A DNA stretch of 6,148 nucleotides, from assembly GCA_023386515.1 (NCBI GenBank), contig JAEWJQ010000420.1, positions 1 through 6,148 on the forward strand, given 5' to 3'. Numbering within the stretch: position 1 is the first letter of the stretch; every line of letters starts with the position of its first letter. Made by a program: the position numbers and the translations under genes. Below, piece by piece: positions 1 through 4,763 of this stretch. The stretch is from Pseudomonadota bacterium. GTDB taxonomy: Bacteria; Pseudomonadota; Alphaproteobacteria; Sphingomonadales; Sphingomonadaceae. The notes beneath the pieces were generated by a model. The model was not told the DNA's origin and did no database searches. It saw only the letters and a program-made list of their open reading frames with translations.

Positions 1-1
1 G

Positions 2-187
2 CTCCGTGCGCAGCAGCGCGCGCTGCAGGCGGCGATCGTCGCGCCGACCTCGGCCGCCGAACTGCGCGCCGCGGAGGAGCAGCGTTCGCGTCGCGACGAC
101 CAGGGCACGGGTCCCGACCCGCTCGCCGAAGTCGTCCCGTCGGGTGACGGCAGCGACGAGGCCGCGGGTGAGTATCTGAACGACTGA
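2..187 (+). CDS. C-terminal fragment of an unidentified protein (5' end outside window)
   Basis: An open frame enters from the left edge and ends at TGA 185-187, giving the last 61 residues of a longer protein. The codons are strongly G/C-ending, like the other genes here, and an intrinsic terminator starts 33 nt after the stop; both support real coding. The visible part is rich in Ala, Arg, Glu and Gln (LRAQQRALQAAIV, then AAELRAAEEQRSRRDD), which suggests a helical stretch. A Gly/Asp/Glu-rich acidic tail follows, ending EYLND. No recognisable motif, membrane segment or catalytic signature is present, so I assign no function. The acidic, probably disordered tail is typical of many cytoplasmic proteins and is not diagnostic. 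Confidence 0.65.
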   Translation, partial: LRAQQRALQAAIVAPTSAAELRAAEEQRSRRDDQGTGPDPLAEVVPSGDGSDEAAGEYLND

Positions 188-220
188 TCCGCGTTCGGCG
201 CTCTGCGTTGACAGGAAGAC

Positions 221-256
221 ACCGCCGTCCGGGACACCGGGCGGCGGTTTCTTTTT
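221..256 (+). terminator. Rho-independent terminator
   Basis: A 9-bp stem pairs CCGCCGTCC (222-230) with GGGCGGCGG (239-247), with one G-U wobble and an 8-nt loop. TTTCTTTTT follows at once (248-256). It lies 33 nt after the stop of the upstream partial gene and should end that transcript. It also separates that gene from the regulator that begins at 364. Confidence 0.85.
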
Positions 257-324
257 GCGCGAACTTGGAGGGGTTGGGCGGCCCGGGACGTCGTCGATCG
301 CCTGCGCGCCCCTCTCCGCCACCA

Positions 325-342
325 CTGCCACATTCCGGCAGC
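325..342 (+). promoter_or_regulatory. Candidate operator, copy 1 (imperfect palindrome)
   Basis: The sequence is CTGCCACATTCCGGCAGC. Its half-sites CTGCC (325-329) and GGCAG (337-341) are inverted around a 7-nt centre. It ends 21 nt before the ATG of the WYL regulator. A reverse-complement copy with 16/18 identity occurs at 1065-1082, upstream of the VOC gene. Presence before both genes of a regulator/target pair suggests a binding site for that regulator. This is inference from repetition and symmetry; no binding is shown. Confidence 0.45.
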
Positions 343-363
343 CATCCGTGCTACGCCTCGCCC

Positions 364-1059
364 ATGTCGCGATCCGAACGGCTCTTCGATCTCCTCCACG
401 TCCTCCGGCGGCACCGGCGGCCGGTCAGCGGTCGCGCACTCGCCGATGAGATGGGGATCAGCCTGCGCACGCTTTACCGCGACATCGGCAGCCTGCAGGC
501 GATGGGCGCGGCGATCGAAGGCGAGGCCGGCGTCGGCTATGTGTTGCGGCCCGGCTTCCTGCTGCCGCCACTGATGTTCACGGCCGAGGAGATCGAAGCG
601 CTGGTCCTCGGCTCGCGCTGGGTCGCGCAGCGTGCCGACGATCCGCTGCGCGATGCGGCCCGCAGCGCGCTGACCCGGATCGCCGCCGTGTTGCCCGACG
701 ATCTGCGCGGCGAGTTGCAGGCCTCGACGCTGATGATCGGTCCGGGTGCCGCGATCCCCACCGACCATGTCGATCTGGCGTTGTTGCGCAAGGCGATCCG
801 CACCGAACGCAAGATGGCGATCCGTTATCGCGACGCGAGCGACGCCGAATCGGAGCGGGTCGTCTGGCCCTTCGCCCTCGCCTTCTTCGACGCCGTCCGC
901 GTCCTTGTCGCCTGGTGCGAATGGCGCCAGGGCTTTCGGCATTTCCGCACCGATCGGATCGCGTCCGCCGAACTGCACGACGCGCGTTACCCGAAACGGC
1001 GACCCGTGCTGGTGGCGGAATGGCGCCGTGCGGAAAGGATCACCCAGCCGCTCGATTGA
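364..1059 (+). CDS. YafY-type transcriptional regulator (HTH + WYL domain)
   Basis: This 231-residue cytoplasmic DNA-binding protein matches the usual YafY-type length of about 230. A DeoR/HTH_11-type winged helix spans residues 1-60 (LADEMGISLRTLYRDIGSL, recognition helix around SLRTLYRDI). A middle region leads to a WYL domain at about 135-220, with VLVAWCEWR and FRHFRTDRI. The three residues aligned to Trp-Tyr-Leu appear to be Arg179-Val180-Leu181, so the name-giving motif is degenerate; this is common in the YafY branch. I chose ATG 364 because the HTH begins there. The frame stays open back to 208, but that extension crosses the terminator and is Pro/Arg-rich and unlike coding. No clear Shine-Dalgarno is seen. 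The neighbour 69 bp downstream is a VOC protein, a frequent partner of such regulators, and a shared 18-bp element precedes both. The ligand is unknown. Confidence 0.9.
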   Translation: MSRSERLFDLLHVLRRHRRPVSGRALADEMGISLRTLYRDIGSLQAMGAAIEGEAGVGYVLRPGFLLPPLMFTAEEIEALVLGSRWVAQRADDPLRDAARSALTRIAAVLPDDLRGELQASTLMIGPGAAIPTDHVDLALLRKAIRTERKMAIRYRDASDAESERVVWPFALAFFDAVRVLVAWCEWRQGFRHFRTDRIASAELHDARYPKRRPVLVAEWRRAERITQPLD

Positions 1060-1062
1060 ACG

Positions 1063-1085
1063 CTGCTGCCGGAATCTCGCAGCAG
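1063..1085 (+). promoter_or_regulatory. Candidate operator, copy 2, within a CTGCTGC/GCAGCAG inverted repeat
   Basis: A perfect 7-bp inverted repeat pairs CTGCTGC (1063-1069) with GCAGCAG (1079-1085) around a 9-nt centre. Positions 1065-1082, read on the minus strand, give CTGCGAGATTCCGGCAGC. This differs at only two positions from the element at 325-342, and 11 bases (ATTCCGGCAGC) match exactly. The site lies between the regulator's stop and the VOC start, 46 nt before that ATG. No T-tract follows, so a terminator is unlikely. I read it as an operator controlling the VOC gene. Confidence 0.45.
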
Positions 1086-1128
1086 GGCGCGGTAGCTAGA
1101 GCCATCGGTTTCACGATGGAGTTTCGAC

Positions 1129-1500
1129 ATGACCAACAGCACCGGCCTGTTCCTCTACGTCCGCGACGTTGCCGCAAGCGTGCGTTTCTACGGCGATCTG
1201 TTCGACATCCAGCCGGTGCAGGCCAGTCTTGCCTTCGCAATGCTGGTCCTGCCGTCTGGCGTACCGCTCGGCCTTTGGAGCACGGACGACGTAAAGCCCG
1301 CAGTGGAGGGCGACGGAGGTGGGCACGAGATCGGCTTCAAGGTCGATGACGCCGCGGCGGTGGATCAACATTGCGCGGAATGGTGGGGCAAGGGCGCGAA
1401 GATCGCCCTGCCCCCCACCGATCTGGGCTTCGGCCGCAGCTTCGTCGCGCTCGATCCCGACAACCACCGCCTGCGCGTCTACGCCCCGATCGCTCGGTGA
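1129..1500 (+). CDS. VOC-superfamily (glyoxalase/bleomycin-resistance-like) protein
   Basis: This 123-residue protein has the two-module beta-alpha-beta-beta-beta pattern of the vicinal oxygen chelate fold. The first module opens with TGLFLYVRDVAASVRFYGDLF. The second opens with GGHEIGFKVDD and ends FVALDPDNHRLRVYAP, the usual closing strand. GGAG at 1118-1121, 7 nt before the ATG, supports the start. Metal-dependent VOC enzymes normally carry His or Gln in the first strand and Glu in the last. Here the first strand has Leu/Tyr, and the last reads HRLRVY where family members often have NxxEL. A metal site of the classic type therefore looks incomplete, and a ligand-binding or non-canonical role is possible. 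It follows the WYL regulator on the same strand and is probably its target. The substrate cannot be read from the sequence. Confidence 0.85.
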   Translation: MTNSTGLFLYVRDVAASVRFYGDLFDIQPVQASLAFAMLVLPSGVPLGLWSTDDVKPAVEGDGGGHEIGFKVDDAAAVDQHCAEWWGKGAKIALPPTDLGFGRSFVALDPDNHRLRVYAPIAR

Positions 1501-1508
1501 GACGCGGA

Positions 1509-1548
1509 TCGACCCGTCGCTGCCGTCCAAGCGGAAGTGCCGGGTCGA
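1509..1548. other. Inverted repeat between convergent genes (possible bidirectional terminator stem)
   Basis: A perfect 8-bp inverted repeat, TCGACCCG (1509-1516) and CGGGTCGA (1541-1548), encloses 24 nt. Inside it, CCG (1523-1525) and CGG (1531-1533) can pair further. It lies in the 63-bp gap between the VOC stop and the stop of the converging metallophosphoesterase, where a shared terminator would be expected. There is no T-run on either strand, so an intrinsic terminator is not established. Confidence 0.3.
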
Positions 1549-1563
1549 CGGTGATGACCCGCG

Positions 1564-2352
1564 CTACGCCCTTACCGGGCCGGCCACCGCATCCTCGGTG
1601 ATCACCGCCGCCGGCGCTTCCGATTGCGTGCGCGCGACGGTGGTGAAGCGGCCGTCCGCCACGCGGATCTCGTTGAACGAGGCCGGCGTATGCCGGGTGC
1701 GCTTCGACAAGGTCCCGGCGCCGATCATGCGGATCGTCCAGCCGTTCCGCTCGATCGGCACGTCGAACGGATCGTGGACATGGCCGCTGAGCACCGCATG
1801 CGCACCCGCGGCGGCGAGCGCGGTGAGCGCGGCATCGCCGTGGCGGGTCTTGGCCGTCCCCTTGGTACCGCCCTCGATCAGCGGGTGGTGCGCCGCGACG
1901 AAGATGAGATTGCCCTTCGGCGCCGCGGCGATCATCGCCAGCGCCCGGCGCAGCGATCCGGCACCGACCCGGCCCTTGGACCAATTCCAGCGCCATTGCG
2001 CGCGCGCGGTCGTTTTCAGCGGCACGACGGTGATGCCGGGCAGTTCCAGCTCGCGCTCGATCATCCGCTCCACCGCCGCGTAGCGCTGATAGGGGGCGAA
2101 CAACCGGCGGAACGGGTCCCAATAATAAGGAATATCGTGGTTGCCGACCTCCACCGTCACCGGCACGCCCAGCGCGCCCAGCCACGCGCCGCCGCGTTCG
2201 AATTCCCGGCGCGTCGCGCGCATCGTCAGGTCGCCGGTCATGATTACCGCGTCGGGCGACTCGGCCGCCACGCAATGCTGGAACCAGGCGAGCGCGGCGG
2301 GATCTTCGGCGCCGAAATGGACGTCGCTGACGTGAAAGAGCTTGATCATCAT
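1564..2352 (-). CDS. Calcineurin-like metallophosphoesterase
   Basis: This 262-residue protein has every signature of the dimetal calcineurin-like phosphoesterase fold, in order: Asp10-x-His12 (SDVHFG), Gly40-Asp41, Gly70-Asn71-His72-Asp73, His155/His156 (AAHHP) and Gly190-His-x-His193 (GHVHDP). Length and motif spacing resemble the cyclic-nucleotide phosphodiesterase (CpdA/Icc-like) group, but many members of the fold have other substrates, so cAMP hydrolysis is only a possibility. There is no signal peptide or membrane segment; it is likely cytoplasmic. Two adjacent ATG codons begin the gene (2352-2350 and 2349-2347). GCGGGA just upstream is better spaced for the second, so the protein may start one residue later. 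It converges on the VOC gene and diverges from the phytochrome gene. The catalytic set is complete, so it should be active. Confidence 0.9.
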   Translation of the reverse strand: MMIKLFHVSDVHFGAEDPAALAWFQHCVAAESPDAVIMTGDLTMRATRREFERGGAWLGALGVPVTVEVGNHDIPYYWDPFRRLFAPYQRYAAVERMIERELELPGITVVPLKTTARAQWRWNWSKGRVGAGSLRRALAMIAAAPKGNLIFVAAHHPLIEGGTKGTAKTRHGDAALTALAAAGAHAVLSGHVHDPFDVPIERNGWTIRMIGAGTLSKRTRHTPASFNEIRVADGRFTTVARTQSEAPAAVITEDAVAGPVRA

Positions 2353-2387
2353 TCCCGCAACGTCGCAGCTGCCGATCGGATGCGTCC

Positions 2388-2418
2388 TATATATGCGCTC
2401 AGGCGTGCGTCCAGTCAG
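2388..2418 (-). promoter_or_regulatory. Possible promoter of the metallophosphoesterase gene
   Basis: On the minus strand, TATATA (2393-2388) matches four of six bases of a sigma-70 -10 box. CTGACT (2418-2413) lies upstream as a weak -35 with a 19-nt spacer, slightly longer than ideal. It sits about 36 nt before the ATG and overlaps the inverted repeat at 2396-2429. The TATATAT run stands out in a GC-rich background. The assignment is tentative because the -35 is poor. Confidence 0.3.
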
Positions 2419-2429
2419 TGTCCTGAGCG
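2396..2429. promoter_or_regulatory. Inverted repeat in the divergent promoter region (candidate operator)
   Basis: A perfect 8-bp inverted repeat, CGCTCAGG (2396-2403) and CCTGAGCG (2422-2429), has an 18-nt spacer. The half-site centres are 26 bp apart, about two and a half helical turns. It lies between the divergent metallophosphoesterase and phytochrome genes and overlaps the possible minus-strand promoter. No T-run follows on either strand, which argues against a terminator. A dimeric regulator binding here could affect either gene; the identity of such a regulator is unknown. Confidence 0.4.
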
Positions 2430-2507
2430 TGTGCCGTGGGTTGGGTCATCACCGCTGATTGATCCAAATTAACGATGGACACATTGTAAACCCCTGAAAC
2501 GAGGGCC

Positions 2508-2537
2508 ATGATCGTAGACATCTGCGTACAAGAGTAA
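2508..2537 (+). other. Possible leader reading frame of nine codons (MIVDICVQE)
   Basis: An ATG at 2508 is preceded by GAGGG (2501-2505), a better purine-rich element than the one before the phytochrome start, although the spacing is short. The frame encodes MIVDICVQE and stops at TAA 2535-2537, two nucleotides before the phytochrome ATG. Such an arrangement could couple translation of the two. It could equally be chance, because short frames are frequent, and nothing shows that it is transcribed. Confidence 0.2.
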
Positions 2538-2539
2538 CG

Positions 2540-4672
2540 ATGGCGACCCCCATTCCCACCGATCCCGCGGTCGATCTGACCGATTGCGACCGCGAACCGA
2601 TCCACGTCCCGGGTGCGATCCAGCCCCATGGCCTGCTGCTCGTGGCCTCGACCGACGGGGATCATCGGATCGTCGGCGGCGCCGGCGCGATCGAGACGCG
2701 GCTGGCCGCCGACTGGCTCGGCAGGCCGCTTGCCGCGCTGATCGGCCAGGACGTCGCCACCCTGCTGGGCAGCACCCTGCCCGCCAATCCCAATGTCGTC
2801 GTGCCGCCGCTGGTCGTCGGCATCGACGAGACGTTTCTCGCGACGCTGCACCGTACCGACGGCTATCTGCTCGTCGAACTGGAGCCGGTGGCGGAGCGGC
2901 CGACGACCGCCGCGGCGATGCTGTCGTGGCTCGATGCGGTCGCCGGCGGCTTCGAACGCGCGGTCGACAAGCAGACGTTGTACGAACGTGCCGCCAAGGC
3001 CTTCCGCACGCTGACCGGTTTCGACCGGGTGATGATCTACCGCTTTCTCGACGACGAGGCGGGCTGCGTCGTCGCCGAGGATCGCGATCCCGAACTCGGC
3101 TCGTTCCTCAACCATCATTTCCCGGCGAGCGACATTCCCCGCCAGGCGCGCGCGCTCTACATCCGCAACCGCACCCGCGCGATCCCCGACGCGGCCTATG
3201 CGCCGCAACCGCTGCGCCCGGCGCATCTGGCGAACATCGACCTCAGCGACGTCGCGCTGCGCAGCGTCTCGCCGATCCATCTCGAATATCTGCGCAACAT
3301 GGGCGTCGAGGCCTCCGCCTCCATCTCCATCGTCAAGGACGGCCTGCTGTGGGGGCTGATCGCCTGCCACCACAACAGCCCGCGGCTGCTGCCCCTCGAC
3401 GTGCGCGGCGCCGCGGCGACGCTGGCCAGCGGGCTGGCGCGCCAGATCCGGGCGAAGGAAGAGGCGGCCGCCTATCGCGAGCGGCTCAACCTGCGCGTGG
3501 TCGAGGACATGGTGACGCCGCGGCTGCAGGGCGACGTGCCGCTGCACGAGGCGATCGCCGGCATGAAGGGCGATCTCAGGGCGATGCTCAACGCCGACGG
3601 TTTCGCCGTGGTGACGCGCACCGCAGTGGTGACCGACGGCCGCTGCCCGTCGCCGAAGGTGCTCGGCACATTCGCCGATTGGGCGCGGAGCCGCGGCGGC
3701 GAGCCGGTGGCGACGCACATGCTGTCGACCATGATGCCGGGCGCGGCGGAGCATCGCGCCCTGGCCAGCGGCATGATCGCGCTGCCCTTGCGCGACGACG
3801 ACGCGACGCTGATCTGGCTGCGCGCCGAGCGGATCCAGGAGATCGAATGGGCGGGCAATCCGCACAAGTCGGTGTCGCTGGCCCCGGGCGAGCGATTGTC
3901 GCCGCGGGCGTCGTTCGAGACGTGGAGCGAGACGGTGCGCGGCCGTTCGCGACGCTGGTCGCTCGAGGAGATCGAGGCCGCGCACCGGCTGCGCCGCCGC
4001 TTCCACGAGGCGCGGCAAGGCCAGCAATTGCGGGCGCTGAACCACGATCTCAACCTTGCGCTGGTTGAGAAGGACGCCCTGCTCGCGCAGAAGGACGTCC
4101 TGATGAAGGAGGTCAACCACCGGGTGCAGAACAGCCTGCAGCTGGTCGCCTCGTTCCTGCGACTTCAGGCCAAGACCGCGGGCGACGGCGCGGTCGCCGA
4201 CCATCTTGCCGAAGCCCAGGCGCGCCTCGCTGCGGTCGCGCTGGTCCACCGCCGGCTGTACCGTGACGACCAGGTCGAGAGCGTCGATCTGTCACGCTAT
4301 GTCGAGGAACTGGTCGCCGACATGCGCACCTCGCTGGGCGCCGATTGGGGCGCACAGATGCGACTCGATCTCGCCCCGGTGCTGGTCCCGACCGATCGTG
4401 CGGTGAACATCGGGCTCATCCTGACCGAGCTGGTCATCAACGCCAGCAAATATGCCTATGACGGCCGGCCCGGACCACTGTCGATCGCGCTCGAACAGCA
4501 TGGCGCGCTGCTCCGGCTGATCGTCGCCGACCAGGGCCGTGGCAAGGGTCAGGGCGAAGGATTCGGCAGCCGGATGATGGCGGCGATGGTGCAGCGGCTC
4601 GACGGCGAGATCGCGTATCTCGACAATGATCCCGGCGTCAGAGCGATCATGACTGCCCCTATCGGGGCGTAA
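2540..4672 (+). CDS. bphP: Bacteriophytochrome sensor histidine kinase (PAS-GAF-PHY-HisKA_2-HATPase)
   Basis: This 710-residue soluble red/far-red photoreceptor kinase binds biliverdin. Its PAS domain (about 10-115) carries Cys16, the expected biliverdin attachment site, and the knot sequence VPGAIQPHG. The GAF domain (about 140-305) has Tyr167, PASDIP with Asp198, SPIHLEYLRNMG with His247 and Tyr250, and His277 in ACHH; these match the conserved chromophore-pocket residues of the family. The PHY domain (about 315-490) has the tongue signatures WAGNP (437-441) and PRASF (455-459). The kinase is HisKA_2-type: phospho-acceptor His527 in KEVNHRVQNSLQ, N-box Asn634 in LTELVINASKY, and Asp664-Gln-Gly-Arg-Gly. 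There is no transmembrane segment or receiver domain. ATG 2540 is the only usable start after an in-frame stop at 2495; the ribosome site (AAGAG, 2530-2534) is weak. HisKA_2/HWE kinases often feed the alphaproteobacterial general stress response, but no partner regulator or heme oxygenase is visible here. Confidence 0.96.
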   Translation: MATPIPTDPAVDLTDCDREPIHVPGAIQPHGLLLVASTDGDHRIVGGAGAIETRLAADWLGRPLAALIGQDVATLLGSTLPANPNVVVPPLVVGIDETFLATLHRTDGYLLVELEPVAERPTTAAAMLSWLDAVAGGFERAVDKQTLYERAAKAFRTLTGFDRVMIYRFLDDEAGCVVAEDRDPELGSFLNHHFPASDIPRQARALYIRNRTRAIPDAAYAPQPLRPAHLANIDLSDVALRSVSPIHLEYLRNMGVEASASISIVKDGLLWGLIACHHNSPRLLPLDVRGAAATLASGLARQIRAKEEAAAYRERLNLRVVEDMVTPRLQGDVPLHEAIAGMKGDLRAMLNADGFAVVTRTAVVTDGRCPSPKVLGTFADWARSRGGEPVATHMLSTMMPGAAEHRALASGMIALPLRDDDATLIWLRAERIQEIEWAGNPHKSVSLAPGERLSPRASFETWSETVRGRSRRWSLEEIEAAHRLRRRFHEARQGQQLRALNHDLNLALVEKDALLAQKDVLMKEVNHRVQNSLQLVASFLRLQAKTAGDGAVADHLAEAQARLAAVALVHRRLYRDDQVESVDLSRYVEELVADMRTSLGADWGAQMRLDLAPVLVPTDRAVNIGLILTELVINASKYAYDGRPGPLSIALEQHGALLRLIVADQGRGKGQGEGFGSRMMAAMVQRLDGEIAYLDNDPGVRAIMTAPIGA

Positions 4673-4680
4673 ATCGCCCT
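4655..4680 (+). other. Two mutually exclusive short hairpins over the phytochrome stop codon
   Basis: GCCCC (4655-4659) pairs with GGGGC (4664-4668) around a 4-nt loop. Alternatively GGGCG (4665-4669) pairs with CGCCC (4675-4679) around TAAAT, which holds the stop codon. The two structures share GGGC, so only one can form at a time. Stems of five G-C pairs are modest, and no U-run follows. They may help end or process the phytochrome mRNA, or may be incidental. Confidence 0.2.
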
Positions 4681-4700
4681 ATAATGGAAGGTTATTATAG
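4679..4700. promoter_or_regulatory. AT-rich palindrome with a TATAAT in each arm, between bphP and the HD-GYP gene
   Basis: CTATAAT (4679-4685) and ATTATAG (4694-4700) form a perfect 7-bp inverted repeat around the 8-nt centre GGAAGGTT. The left arm is a consensus -10 box on the plus strand (4680-4685), and the right arm is the same on the minus strand (4699-4694). It begins 7 nt after the phytochrome stop and lies 63 nt before the HD-GYP ATG. No good -35 is seen at the proper distance: plus-strand 4657-4662 has no resemblance, and minus-strand TTACCC at 4722-4717 is weak. It could be an operator, an activator-dependent promoter for the HD-GYP gene, or an RNA hairpin. Confidence 0.4.
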
Positions 4701-4763
4701 CCGATTCCGCCGTATTGGGTAATTTTCAGCGAAATCTTCACCTGTATCAGCCATCCCGGTTGC

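Noticed and set aside
208..213. TTGACA, a perfect -35 hexamer
   Set aside because: No -10-like sequence occurs 15-19 nt downstream; the terminator stem lies there instead.
208..363. Extension of the WYL regulator upstream to ATG 208 (52 extra residues)
   Set aside because: The extension runs through the terminator stem and T-run at 221-256, has Pro/Arg-rich low-complexity composition, and precedes a normal family N-terminus at 364.
1337..2275. 312-codon minus-strand frame overlapping the metallophosphoesterase and VOC genes
   Set aside because: It is in a different phase from the metallophosphoesterase, is Arg-rich without motifs, and covers two well-supported genes.
2459..2487. TTGATC with a 17-nt spacer to CATTGT as a phytochrome promoter
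   Set aside because: The -10 matches only three of six consensus bases, which is not enough to list as a promoter.
2353..2539. Search for a PpsR/CrtJ site (TGT-N12-ACA) or an EcfG-type promoter (GGAAC-N-GTT) before the phytochrome gene
   Set aside because: TGT at 2486 has no ACA at the right spacing, and no GGAAC element is present in the spacer.
2584..4068. 494-codon open frame on the plus strand in another phase of the phytochrome gene
   Set aside because: Its Arg/Ala/Gly-rich composition is typical of an out-of-frame reading of GC-rich DNA, and it overlaps a gene with full motif support.
2399..4249. Long open frame of 616 codons antisense to the phytochrome gene
   Set aside because: It is a by-product of GC-rich codon bias in the real gene. 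The protein is Arg/Gln/His-rich with no recognisable domain, while the opposite strand encodes a complete phytochrome.
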